This document shows, one piece after another, positions 10,661 to 21,149 of a DNA stretch of 64,000 bases. This DNA comes from Dendrolimus kikuchii. Lineage: Eukaryota; Arthropoda; Insecta; Lepidoptera; Lasiocampidae. How positions within the stretch are numbered: the first letter of the stretch is position 1; every line of letters starts with the position of its first letter. The stretch spans positions 9,360,501 through 9,424,500 of the forward strand of contig CM034409.1 in the NCBI GenBank assembly GCA_019925095.2, given 5' to 3'. The notes below the pieces were generated by a model. That model was given only the letters and a program-made list of their open reading frames with translations. It was not told where the DNA came from and did no database searches. A program made the position numbers and the translations under genes.

Positions 10661-11154
10661 TATATATATATTTTTTTATAAATTAATGTACATATTTTAT
10701 AAGATATTTTTAAGAAAAATTTAAAAATAAAATATATATGTGAATAAAAAATTGTATAGATTTCGTCCATCTAGTTCCTATATATTCTAAGAAAAATGGC
10801 TTCCCCATTGGAACCCCAAATAAGTAGATTAAAAATAAACCGTCTTCAGTTTACTTTGTGTTGTAAAATATAATAAGACCGCGGTCAGATTCGGTTCGTT
10901 TCACTCTGTGTTCGTCGGAACCATTCATGCCTGCACTACGTTTTATTGTGTTATTTAATTCTTTTTTCTGGTCGTATTGCCCGTTGTGCGAGAATTACTT
11001 TTCGTTCAATATTTTTCTACCACATTCTTTATTTTTGAAATTTACTCCATAAGAATCGAATTTCATATAGGGCCCTTAGTATGGTCATTTTATGAGTGAT
11101 GAGTTATCCATTATATACTTCACACATTCCACAAAGAGGTTGTTTGTGAACTTT

Positions 11155-11734
11155 TTAACCGACTTCAAAAAAAAGGAGGAGGTTCTCAATTCGTCGGGAT
11201 CTTTTTTTTGTTCTTTTTTATGTATGTTCACCGATTACTCCGAGATTTATGATCCGATTTACGTGATTCTTTTTTTTCGACGCGGAATAGCTTCCATTTA
11301 ATCCCCTAAACATTTGACATAGTTTGGCCCAGTAGTTTTCATTTTAAGAACATTTTTTATGAAAAAATTTCCATTCCGTTCCATATGTGCACCGATTACG
11401 CCGAGATTTATGATCCGATTTACGTGATTCGTGTTTAGTTTGATACGGAATAGTTGCCATTTGGTCCCCTAAAAATTTAACAGTTCGGCCCAGTAGTTTT
11501 CATTTTACGATCATTTTTTGTTCCCGTTTTTTGGGACCTATATTTTTTAAGGAGCACGGCACCTTTCGTAGGTCTGCCCATACACAGCTAGACACTAAAA
11601 AGTAACAAATGAAATAAAAAAAGTTCGTTTAAAAAAACCGACTTCCAAAACTAAAAAACTAAAAAGTATAAAATAATAGATTTAGAAATAAGTTATTTTA
11701 TACTTTTTAGTTTTTGAAGTCGGTTTTTTAAACG
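11155..11734 (+). repeat. E repeat with terminal foldback and internal duplication
   Basis: Opens with 'ttaaccgacttcaaaaaaaa' plus 'ggaggaggttctcaattcg' and ends with the complement 'gaagtcggttttttaaacg'. A ~120-160 bp block (caccgattac…gagatttatgatccg…cccagtagttttcat) occurs twice, offset by about 161 bases (from 11230 and 11391). The last 110 bases (11626-11734) form a long imperfect hairpin. Relatives: 21150-21390, 51898-52172, 58470-58840. Confidence 0.6.
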
Positions 11735-11795
11735 ATGTTTTTTTAATTTAGTTTGAGTATACCACTATTACCATTATCATCTTAATTTATTTTCT

Positions 11796-11845
11796 GGGGT
11801 TGTCTGGAAGATATCGGTTTTTAGCGATAAGACCGCCCTTAATGC
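11796..11845 (+). mobile_element. LINE-B 3' tail relic
   Basis: Contains 'gttgtctggaagatatcggt' and 'tagcgataagaccgcc', the conserved stem-loop block of LINE-B 3' ends (best seen at 26640-26700 minus and 42787-42925 plus). Confidence 0.5.
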
Positions 11846-12671
11846 ATAATCAGGTATAGTTTTGGTTTGTAAGTTAATTTTTTGTATTAGTGTGCAATCA
11901 AGTGTTATCTATCAATCAATTTTAAAGATTATTGAGCTTGATATAGCTTCAAAGTAGCCCATCCTTATTTCATTGTTATTAAAAGTTGAAGTTTGAAAAT
12001 ACTCAAGTAAACTCTTTGACGACAAACATAATGAATGATTAGACTTAGTCGTTATATGTATTTTGTCAATACTATTTTACTATACATATTTGGCTTGGAG
12101 GAAGATGCAGTTGTTTTACTGTGTATATAATGATTAATAGATTAAATACCAAACTACTCAGCTGATTCAGATGAAAAAAACATAGAGTACTTACAAACTA
12201 GTGTTGTGGATACACAACTATAAGTACCTTAAAATACTATCCCTAGAATCTTCATAATTTATCTATATAGATTCTGTAGTTTCTAGGAAAAATAACTCGA
12301 ATATACAAAGACATAGACAGACAGATAGATAGACGAAAAGAGAGAGACGGAATCAATCACACCACTTGACATTATATATTATTAATAATTTGGTTTCTAA
12401 CTTACGTTTTCTCTGCTTTAATTTTTTAACTGTAATTTACCACAGATAGCTGAACTGTTCAGTTTGATACTATTAAGATGTTAAATTGTGCATACAAGCC
12501 CGATGCGGGGCTTAATCCGTTGCAACCAATCGAGTGTTTAAATCGCTAATGAGCTGGAACGACGAATGTACTCGCCCATATATCTTGGTGGATGAAAAAA
12601 ATATATTATACTAGTCGTCGTAACTAAACGTGGATTTTGCGTTATTTGATTTTGCATTTGATTATGCGTTT
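11846..12671. other. unassigned AT-rich sequence
   Basis: No gene or repeat recognised. A short run of gatagata-type sequence occurs near 12311-12335. Confidence 0.4.
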
Positions 12672-12903
12672 TTATCCGTGCAGGAACGGAGAAAGAATAC
12701 AATTTCCTGCGGCCGGCCGGCCTGTCGTAAGAGGCCACAAAACAACCCACAGCCAAGTAGTAGGGCATTTGCCCGACTGCATGGCTACCACCCTTGCTCT
12801 AAAGTATGTCGCCATAACAACCTTACGTTGTATTCCGGCATTAGTGACCAGGTTCCAGTCTCCCTTAAGAGAGCAGCAGCGCATTTGTAGCACCTTTGGT
12901 GTT
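12672..12903 (+). mobile_element. hA element joined to inverted LINE-A
   Basis: Begins tccgtgcaggaacggag, passes 'tcgtaagaggccacaaaac' and 'ccttaagagagcagcagcg', and stops at 'gcacctttggtgttg', where a normal hA continues to its A tail. The next bases are minus-strand LINE-A. The open frames over this stretch are repeat translations. Confidence 0.8.
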
Positions 12904-13316
12904 GGACGTTTGCAACGCCAGATATGTCACTAACGCCCTGCCGGTCTCGAAGAAATTTTATGACACCCCTTTTACAAACCCCCATATTGTAGTGCTGTGG
13001 GAAACCATGGCTGGGAGCTCATTCCAAATCACCACGGTGCGCAAGATAAACTTTCATTTGTAGGAAATGCAGTGCACAATATATTGAATTTTATTATTAA
13101 AAATGTATGTATAAATATTTCTGCATCCATGTATTATCGCTTTCCTAGCAAATAAATTCTTTCTTTCTTTCTTTCTGGAGAACCGTTGCGTACAAGAGCG
13201 AAGCGGCTCTAGGAAGTGGAGATATACACCCAGCCGATGGCGTGCGGTGCGGTGGTAAAAGGAAGGCGTAGGCACCATTCTGAACAGTTCCTCGGAACAC
13301 TTCTCATTGTACAATC
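12904..13316 (-). mobile_element. LINE-A: reverse transcriptase C-terminal fragment, interrupted
   Basis: Minus strand 13314-13173 encodes NEKCSEELFRMVPTPSFYHR and LGVYLHFLEPLRSCTQRFSR. After a ~125 bp insertion, 13045-12904 continues as VIWNELP and further C-terminal sequence with frame damage. It matches the LINE-A copy at 49288-50030 block for block. Truncated, frameshifted and inactive. Confidence 0.75.
13046..13172 (+). mobile_element. small insertion with (ttct)n tail inside LINE-A
   Basis: Sits between two parts of LINE-A that are adjacent at about 49800. Ends with 'aaataaattctttctttctt', the same style of tail as LINE-C (53195-53385), but the body does not clearly match LINE-C. Confidence 0.55.
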
Positions 13317-13703
13317 GAATTTACATTGGAACAAAACGCTTCCGGTATAAATAACAAAAAATCATAACGAAAACAAAATGAAGCGCCCTTCAGCGGTAAT
13401 ATAGGACGAATGGAACTAAATATTCAATAAAGAGGACGCAATCCAGCCGCAGTTGGACAAACAGGCTCTATACATTTTATGGTAACTCTGGACGCGACTG
13501 AATTTCGGTTCGGGGTTTATTTCTATTTACGCTGTAAAACAGAGTGTCATCGATAACTTTGAAAAGTGGTATATAGATAGGTAGGTAGATAACTCTTGAT
13601 TATATATACACCACTCGTCGAAAAAAGTCAAACAACGTGTAGTACGTGTAGTGTCTTTAAATCCATTAATGTGCGTAATGGATTTAAACATGCTGGTGAT
13701 GAA
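13317..13703. other. unassigned sequence with a 13 bp hairpin
   Basis: A perfect 13 bp inverted repeat, tttaaatccatta / taatggatttaaa (13656-13668 and 13676-13688, 7-base loop), lies just before the T1 SINE. The rest is unassigned. Confidence 0.55.
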
Positions 13704-13990
13704 AGTCGTGGTAGCGTTAACGGCTAGCGCATGCGTCCCAATCTCAAAGGGCGTGGGTTCGATCCTGGCCGGAACGCATGCACCACTTAGTCAGTTTTCT
13801 GACCTAATGTGCATATTGTTAAAATTACCATGTGCTAACAACGGTGAAGGAGAACATCGTGATGCAACCTGCACATAGAGATAACCGATGTGTCGCCCAG
13901 CCGCCAAGACAATCATGGCGGGTATACTGTCCGTTTCCCTATAATGAGAGGCCCGAGCCCAGCAGTGGGACAGTATGGGCTGATATTATA

Positions 13991-13993
<3 letters not shown>
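13704..13993 (+). mobile_element. T1 tRNA-derived SINE, best copy
   Basis: Head gtcgtggtagcgttaacggc (A-box region) and gggttcgatcctggccgg (B box GGTTCGATCC), middle 'agtcagttttctgacctaat', and conserved tail 'gcccgagcccagcagtggga' ending 'tatgggctgatattatac'. About 285 bases. It is non-coding and would be transcribed by RNA polymerase III. It leads directly into the TA/GT microsatellite, a common fate of SINE 3' ends. Confidence 0.85.
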
Positions 13994-14143
<150 letters not shown>

Positions 14144-14684
14144 AGTAACTAAAAAATAATAAAATACAGATATTCGTATTATATATATTTATGATATTCA
14201 TATAAGTATATATTATGCACAAATACATATTATACATGCATAAAAATTATAGAGGCGTTTCAAAGTCGTGGATATTTATGGTGCCTAATAAACAGTTAAA
14301 ATTTTATCCTAATTTTTGTAATCTTTGTTTTAAAAATTAATTTTGACTCATAGAAAATATCTACTGTTGATTGTTGAAAATATCTACTTGATGTTTGGTT
14401 ATAAGTGGCAGTAAGACGAGCAAGTACTTCATTTAAGCCATAATTAGTGCTGCTACAGGGCAAGTGAAACAATTTGTAATGGCTAGGGCGTGTTTTGAGA
14501 TTTGGTGATTAATTTATTTTAATCGTCAGTTAAATATCTATGCATACCAGCCTTAGTCTATAGTATAATAAATCTGTTTAAGGCTCCAGTTTGTATTAAC
14601 ATTAAGGTTTATACATTTAAAAAAAAGAGGGGCCTAATTCGAACATGCAGATTGCGAAATGTAGTTTTAAGCCTAATGACATAC
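14144..14684. other. unassigned AT-rich sequence
   Basis: No gene or repeat recognised. On the minus strand, aataaa at 14513-14518 could serve as a poly(A) signal for the possible exon to the right. Confidence 0.4.
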
Positions 14685-14844
14685 CTGCGGCACGTTCGGC
14701 GACGTAGAGTTTGGCTAAATATGATTGCAATGTTTGTTAAATAACCTATGACACATCAGCAAAAGTTCCGCCGCGTTGAGATTAGCGCCGATCCTCCCGT
14801 CGCTGAAGCGTCCGTACGGAACGTTTCCCAGGTGTGTCGCTAGG
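14685..14844 (-). other. possible minus-strand exon
   Basis: A GC-richer island in AT-rich sequence. On the minus strand it follows a pyrimidine-rich acceptor (ttatttttttaatctaag|) and ends at CAG|GTATGT. One frame is open as LSLATHLGNVPYGRFSDGR and on to LFNKHCNHI, then TAG at 14715-14717, before the donor. It could be a terminal exon (the donor then being chance) or a decayed one. The GRFSDGR run faintly resembles the first block of GDSL-type esterases, which is too little for a function call. It matches no repeat found here. Confidence 0.3.
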
Positions 14845-15637
14845 CTTAGATTAAAAAAATAACAGTATGACAACTCGAAATCACCATAGAGTAAGTATTT
14901 ATAAAATCCATAAACAAATTTGTTTTTCATTTAATTCTGCGTCTTTTTCTGTTGCTTTTTCTTAAATTTGTTAATGATGAAAAACAATAACTTTCACACT
15001 TCGCTTTTAAAGGTTTTATTTATATTTTAAGCGCGTAAATGTTCACTGAAATATGAATATTATAGAGATCCATGTCAATTTTACATTAACAAAAATGACA
15101 GTAAGAACAACAATGTTTTGATAAAATGACATTGACATTTGTATTAGTATTGCCATGTAAAAAGTTAAATTCGATCCTATTCAATAATATATAACAAAAT
15201 ACACTGCGCTACCCATTATTTCGATACCAATCTGCATTTACTATTTCCCGATAACAATGCAAAATTTGAAATGTAGGACGTTAACTAAATTAGGTCAGCG
15301 CATGTGGACAGTGTCGTTGCAATAGAAGCAGGAGTATTATGTAGTATAATCTATTGGTTGAAGTCATGAGTAGATGATGTTTGATCACAAATAGGAGCGG
15401 AAGACCAGTCTCGCACTCGGTTCACTCAATCTTCTGAGCTAGGACTAATTTAAAATTTCTTCTGTTTTTTTCATAATTTAAGTTAATTTTACTATTGTAT
15501 GTGTTATGTGTTTTCTTGCACTATATAATTTATTACTGTTATAGTCTACAATATTATAAAATTCTAAATATGCCGTGCCTGTACACTGAATCTATTTAAA
15601 AAATAGAATTGAATTAGACTATATAAACGATGCAATT
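14845..15637. other. unassigned AT-rich sequence
   Basis: No gene, repeat or clear signal recognised. Confidence 0.4.
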
Positions 15638-16026
15638 TTTTTTAGATTTCTTGTCAGTTTTTCGGTATTCAATTAAAAACTAATGAGCCGCTTTCGATGC
15701 GGATTTCATTGATAGTCAGTTAATTCTTAGACTTAAAATCTTATCCTGGGAATCCCGCGGGAATTTTTTTGGAAATGATTTAAAACGGCCAAGTTTAAAA
15801 AATCCAATTTATTGATATTTTTATGCCATCAATCCCGTGGGAATTTTCCCGGAAGTGGTTTGAAGTTGTTCGAGCGCATAAAAACTTGCTTATTCCGGCA
15901 CAGATAACTCACTTCACTAAAACGATAACATTATATCTTTTGTTTTAATGCTGTGGTACTTTGTGTCCTGGAAATTCCGGGTAAATTTCAAGTCGAGCGT
16001 GGACGAAGTCGCGGGTATATCCTAGT
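15638..16026 (-). repeat. R3 RTE-like fragment
   Basis: Minus-strand head 'ggatatacccgcgacttcgt', then 'ccacgctcgacttgaaattt', 'tcccgcgggattcccagg', and a tail around 15640. The 'aatcccgcgggaa' block occurs twice (about 15750 and 15830), so the copy carries an internal repeat, as does 47265-47720. Confidence 0.65.
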
Positions 16027-16070
16027 TTTAAAAGTAAAATTTTCATTCTTTGAAAAATGACAGTATAATA

Positions 16071-16143
16071 ATAGCAGCCTATAAATGTCCCCCTGCTGGG
16101 CTCGGGCCTCCCACTATGGAGGACGAACAGTATACCCGCCACG
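16071..16143 (-). mobile_element. T1 SINE, tail fragment
   Basis: 'gcagcctataaatgtccccc', 'tgctgggctcgggcctccca' and 'agtatacccgccacgc' match the 3' part of T1 (minus). The head is missing. Confidence 0.7.
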
Positions 16144-16486
16144 CGTCGAGATCATGGACAATTAACGGCTTAGTTTCAGCAGACGACTAGCAAGATCCAT
16201 AATTATATTTACTGGTAAATTAACTTCAAGACGTTTTTGCGTTTCTAGTAGTATTTGTATATTTACATGACTTCTAAACTTGAACTTAAAATTTAGTATT
16301 AAAAATTATGTTTAATATTAATATTTATTATTTTAATATCCTTTAATATTATTAATTTCATATTAACTACCTGGCTATTTATACATATAATAAAACTGTA
16401 AAGGTCGAATTTCTGTACAATGAATAAAATGCTAAAAACCGAGTCAGGGGGCTGTAAGAAGTGAAATAGAACTAATGTAGTTTTTT
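16144..16486. other. unassigned AT-rich sequence
   Basis: Very AT-rich (runs of taatatt). Nothing recognised. Confidence 0.4.
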
Positions 16487-16690
16487 TTAAATTATTTGTT
16501 TCTCTGTTTGTCTGTTTGTATGGGTTAAACTCCGAAACGTCCGGACCGATTTAAATGAAATTTTGTATGGTGGTAACTTATATCCCTGGTATAATATATA
16601 GGATAATTTTGATCCCGAAAAATTAAAGAGTTCCCGTGGGATAGATAAAAAACAGCACCATGCGGACGAAGTCGCGGGCATCAGCTAGTA
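16487..16690 (-). repeat. R6 RTE-like fragment (single copy here)
   Basis: Minus-strand head actagctgatgcccgcgact, then 'tcgtccgcatggtgctg', and an end in 'caaacagacaaacagagaaa'. The layout is that of 5'-truncated RTE-like insertions. No coding sequence is left. Confidence 0.65.
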
Positions 16691-16698
16691 AAAATATT

Positions 16699-17176
16699 AT
16701 TGAAGTGAAACTTCTATATAGACGGAGGGTCTTAGGATTTTTCTGTCACGAAAAAGCGTTACTGCCGCATGGATTTGCGGCATAAATTTAGATTAGACGT
16801 GGTGAGAGGCGGCATAATTTTAGAGTAGACTATGGATGCGTTTTTTGGTTCCGGATCGAATTCAGTTTCTTTGTTTGATAAAATAAAATATATTTGAATA
16901 AAAAATGAATTCATTAAAATGTACCTAACCTAACTGAATCATAATTTGCAGTAAACCTGCGAAAAATCGAAATGTGTGCTGGGACACATAGTAGAAGTGA
17001 AACTTCAACGGACAAGTGGAAAAACGAATGGCAACGAACACAGAACACGGTTATCAAATTGGACAAGTACATTAACAATCTGGCCGTAAAACTTCAAGTT
17101 AAAATATGTTGCCATTCGTGTTTCCACTTGTCCGTTGAAGTTTCACTTCTACTATGTGTCCCAGCACATTTCGATT
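16699..17176 (+). mobile_element. P palindromic MITE-like element, full copy
   Basis: Begins tgaagtgaaacttct, has 'ctgtcacgaaaaagcg', 'agattagacgtggtgaga', 'ggttccggatcgaattcag', then a foldback segment: 'gaagtgaaacttcaacggac' near 17000 and its complement 'gtccgttgaagtttcacttc' near 17130. This copy has the intact site that hA interrupts at 9061. Non-autonomous. Confidence 0.8.
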
Positions 17177-17248
17177 TTTTTTTTTATTTATGTGCTGACA
17201 GTACACTACTACAAACGCAAAAACGTCTCGAATCTAATTTATCTGTGC

Positions 17249-17854
17249 ATCTTCTGATTTAAAGGAATGTTAGAGTTTTTGGCGGGAACTGAAAGGAGAT
17301 GTTGTGCTGTGCAGTTATATTTTCTAAAAATGTGTAAAATTGCTCTAAAATGAACAATAGTTATAGAATATTGATAGTTTTCGAGTAGTAATTACGTGTT
17401 TTTGCGAGAAATGTGAACTATATAGCCAAATGTGGCCATTCGAGTCTTCACAAGAACTCCGTTGAATGACGTCGATTGTAGCCTACAATACAACGGCCCC
17501 TGGCTTAAAGGCCTAGTTGCCAAGCCTTATACTTAAAAAAAAGGAATGTTAAGGTGGTTTGGGCATGTAGAGAGGATGAATAAAAACAGAATTAAAAACC
17601 AGTATATGACAGTATTGTGAATGGTAGAGTTGGTACCGGTAGACCACGACGTACACACCATGATCAAATAACAGAAGTGTTACAACGAGGTCAGGTAAAA
17701 AGCATATCAAATAAACGTGCATCTATGAAGAGGTTAATGAAAGTAGATGAAGCGAAAGTTGCTTGTCAGGAGCGTCGCAAGTGGAGATCTACAGTCTCTG
17801 CCTACCCCCATGGGAAACAGGCGTGATAATATGTATGTATGTATCTTCTGATTT
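17249..17854 (+). mobile_element. LINE-D insertion with 12 bp target duplication (contains LINE-F)
   Basis: The target atcttctgattt is present at 17249-17260 and 17843-17854. Between them is a LINE-D end: LRWFGHVERM, then VGTGRPRRTHHDQITEVLQ, KRASMKRLMKVDEAK and CQERRKWRSTVSAYPHGKQA with stop, and a tatgtatg tail. It is split by LINE-F at 17273-17539. Frame damage occurs near 17590. This is the C-terminal end of a reverse transcriptase polyprotein, inactive. Confidence 0.85.
17261..17551 (+). mobile_element. LINE-F / SINE-like insertion nested in LINE-D
   Basis: A 267 bp unit (17273-17539) from gagtttttggcgggaactg to 'gccaagccttatacttaaaaaa'. It is flanked by aaaggaatgtta at 17261-17272 and 17540-17551, a perfect 12 bp target duplication with an A tail on the right, so it was retrotransposed in plus orientation. 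It contains ttttggcgggaa, which fits the E2F-site consensus; whether that matters is unknown. No open frame. Confidence 0.8.
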
Positions 17855-17967
17855 GGAGAGATATCGAAACACACGCAATATAAGAAAAATAACCTGAAAT
17901 TTCCATTCAAATCCATTGAAGTTTTTCGAAGCCTATTCGAGACAAACTTTCAGACAAACAGATATTA

Positions 17968-17996
17968 AATTTGATGCGGTTTTACCGCATCAAATT
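17968..17996. repeat. 13 bp perfect hairpin
   Basis: aatttgatgcggt, loop ttt, accgcatcaaatt. A stable short stem with no neighbouring gene. It could be a chance palindrome or a MITE remnant. Confidence 0.75.
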
Positions 17997-18362
17997 AAAC
18001 ACACTTATTTATGATTAGATATCGTACAAATAGCAGTTTTAACTTGAATATAGGCATTTAATTCGAAGTCTTCGACAGACACATATATTCGTGTAGAAAA
18101 TACTCCTATCTCGTATTTGATAGTAAACATCACATCTGAATATTCAGCCATTGGAATGGAAAATATACACGAAGGTCCTAAAGTTATGGGCCTCGAAATT
18201 CGCAACATATAAAGTCACGAAAACTCTGGACACAAATTCGGTTTGAGGTAAATAAATAAAAGGCGCTTTTACATTATACTATCGTATTTAATTAACGATA
18301 CCCCTGTGGTGAATAGAGCCCCTTACTTCCGCCTACTGGCCGACAGACCAGATTTTATAGAT
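17997..18362. other. unassigned AT-rich sequence
   Basis: Nothing recognised. A 67-codon minus-strand open stretch (18005-18208) has no motif. Confidence 0.4.
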
Positions 18363-18722
18363 ACTAGTGGTCGCCTATTGGTCGAAATTCGATCATAATT
18401 TATTTGAATTAGAAGTTTGAACATTATTAAGATTCTGTTGTCAAAGACTATATACTTCTATAATCACATATTTCGCCAAGGCTACACTGCTAATTTGACT
18501 TGAACAATAAACAAAAGAGTATATACGTATGTGTGTGTCAAATACATGGTAGTGTGTGTAATGTTTTTTTTATTAGTTTAATGTATTGTTTATGCAATAA
18601 ATATTAGCATTCTGCACTCCTTCTCTGTATAAACTATAAGTGTGTGAAATTTCATACTCCTCCGTTCGCGCAATTTTCGTAAATAGGGTACAAAGTTTTT
18701 GCTTCACGTATTAATATAATGA
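18363..18722 (+). repeat. R4 RTE-like repeat
   Basis: Same start (ctagtggtcgcc) and end (cacgtattaatat) as 7237-7545 and 32381-32716, with 'ttcgccaaggctacactg' and 'gaacaataaacaaaagagta' in between. Non-coding. Confidence 0.7.
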
Positions 18723-19181
18723 TAAATTTACAACTGTCAGCATAGATTAGAGAGTGAAATGTTGTCATAAAGTACATATTTTCAATCCTAATTGATCTAA
18801 TTATATAGTACATGTTAATTGTTTTGGCTATGTACATATCAAACGCAAAATTATAAATATTATAAATGTACGGGCTAATTTATTCCTACAATGACCCGTC
18901 ACCCTATTAATCAAGGGTCCTAAAGCAATCGCTTTTGCTGATTCGTATTAAGAATATGACCAGTATCAAAAAAGTGGAACTTTACGCTATGTCTTACACC
19001 TGTCTATCTAGACACATATCAATTCCATTAAGCGACTCTCCAAAAGTGGCCATCTTAGGCACCCAGATCTTTAAAAATCATAACGGTATTTATTACTGAC
19101 TTTTTAATTTATAATAAGAATAATTAATAATTAATTGTTATTAATATTTAATTAATTGAGCTATTTACGCTTGTGTTAAGT
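18723..19181. other. unassigned AT-rich sequence
   Basis: Nothing recognised apart from runs of ttaattaatta around 19105-19160. Confidence 0.4.
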
Positions 19182-19335
19182 GTAATATACAACGGACTAC
19201 TTTGAGGCTGTCCCAGACACTCAGACCACAGCAAATAACGAAGAGTTCGTTTTAGAAAATTTACCATGCTAAGTATTGAGCCTAGTGCCTCTGCATTCTA
19301 GTGTGCTCGCCCGCAAAGGCGGTCACAAATATTAA
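19182..19335 (-). mobile_element. T2 tRNA-derived SINE, diverged
   Basis: 'aatatacaacggactactt' at the 3' end and 'gtcccagacactcagaccac' match the T2 copies at 29163-29327 and 19382-19560. The B box region has decayed. Confidence 0.6.
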
Positions 19336-19381
19336 ACCCCTAATTTTATATCCCTAATCTAAGAGACATACTTATGTTATG

Positions 19382-19560
19382 GATGATACACAACGGACTT
19401 TTCTCGGTTCGTTCACTTACACCCAGACCAGAGTAAATAATCGAAAGTTCTTATACGAAATTCACCCTGCTGGGAATCGAACCGGAGACCTCTGCGGTTC
19501 GCTGAACTAGGTGGGCTAACGCTCACACTACTAAACAACAAAGGTTGTCGAAACCTCCTT
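19382..19560 (-). mobile_element. T2 tRNA-derived SINE
   Basis: The minus strand reads 'gttcgattcccagcaggg' (B box GGTTCGATTCC), then 'tatttactctggtctgggtg' and the end 'agtccgttgtgtatca'. Two T2 copies on the same strand lie about 200 bases apart. Non-coding. Confidence 0.65.
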
Positions 19561-20409
19561 ATTCATGTCGTTGAAATAGGCGGCATTCCCCCACCGTTAT
19601 AGAAAAAAGGGGAACAACATTTAATACAGGCGATTCCAACAGAATGTCCAATTAACTTGAGCCGATCAAAATATTTTCGCGTTCTGGCAAGCCTATTAGC
19701 CCCTTTAACTACTTCGAGAAAGCAATGTGTCTAAAAGTTTTTCAATAAGAATCGGCCAAAAGGTAAATAGAATAGTGTTGCATATAATTCTAAATTTAGA
19801 ACCCTATAATTAGACACTCGAGTATAATAAGAATAAATTGCAGGCTGGAAAAAGAATATTAGGACGGATATGAAATTAGAAAAAAACCTACAGTAAGTAT
19901 TAATGTGCTATGTAATGTACAATTAAAATGAATCAACTGTGTGTTTGTCAAGACACCTTAAAGGGTTCTCTAAAATACGCTAACATCAATAAATACACGA
20001 TGCTAAATGGGTTTAGTACAAAATACCTCAATTGTCGGTAAAGGGTTAATCTAAATGGATTTTATTCACAAACATAAAAACGAGCATCCTTTCATATAGA
20101 TTGGAAGAGCGAGATGAAGGCAGTTTTGCCAGGACTCAGAAGTCAAAAGATTACATTTGTCAGTGCTATCAGTGACATTTATAATTTTGTTGAACATTGA
20201 AAGGCATAAACAGTGGTTCTTTGACTAATTTCAAGTAACAAAGTTTTTGTAACAACTCGACACAAACAAATCATATTTTACTAAACATATGATGCTTCTA
20301 CACAAACAAACAAAAACAACTAATATTTTATAATTAGTATTAAATTTATAAAATGTGTTTAAACATATGGGAGCTGCAGACGTCTAGTCATAACAGCGGA
20401 CAACGAACT
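19561..20409. other. unassigned AT-rich sequence
   Basis: No gene or repeat recognised. Confidence 0.4.
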
Positions 20410-20528
20410 ACTGGCTAGCGCTTTTTTTTATTGGACTTGACTTTATGTTGTTGGTCCGAAGACCTTACAACTGTACCGGGGTTTTCGGGGCGAGTGCCTT
20501 CGCCAAGCGAAGGCCGACTGGCTAGCGC
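20410..20528 (-). mobile_element. 95 bp retro-insertion with 12 bp target duplication
   Basis: actggctagcgc occurs at 20410-20421 and 20517-20528. The 95 bases between them start with a T run (an A tail on the minus strand) and contain, on the minus strand, gccttcgc-ttg-gcgaaggc (an 8 bp stem with a 3-base loop), 'gtaaggtcttcggaccaaca' and 'agtcaagtccaataaaa'. These features fit a strongly 5'-truncated non-LTR copy. The perfect duplication suggests a fairly recent event. Confidence 0.85.
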
Positions 20529-21149
20529 AACGAGGGAGCGCACGTATTAATAGTTGCTCTATCTCACTCGCACATCATCGGTCCCGCTTACACATTGTGC
20601 TATATATTGTACTAGCTGTAGGACTTGTTAATATTTGAACTAAAAGTTACCGTTTCCAAAATAAATTAGTTCACTTCAGTTCACCTCAGCACTCGACAGT
20701 GAAAACTTCTCTCTGCCATCTAAAGAATCATTTAACCTTTACCTCTCGCTGCTACAAATATAAAACTACATTGCAAAATATCACTGTTCAAGTCCTCGCA
20801 AAAATACGAAATGCGTATCACTATAAAACATAATATTTACAAACAGCCTCGAAACACTCGAAAACAAGCAAAAAGGCTTGAGTTCCCTACAGCACTATAT
20901 AGCCTGGCTTGCAAACAAGTTCCATACCTAACAAAGGGGGCGTGTAATTATTTCTGTAAATGTGAAAACTTGGTTTCTAGCAAGAGTTAATCCTTGACGA
21001 TTAGCAGGGCAAAGTTTCAGAAGATAATTGCTGATAATAAAGGTTTTCTTTACTGCTTTTCAACGAAGCGTTCTTGTGTTTACTTCATTTAAATATAAAG
21101 TTTATTTAGACAAACACTGAAGTAATAAATGTAATATATATATTAGAGG
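20529..21149. other. unassigned sequence
   Basis: No gene or repeat recognised. Confidence 0.4.
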
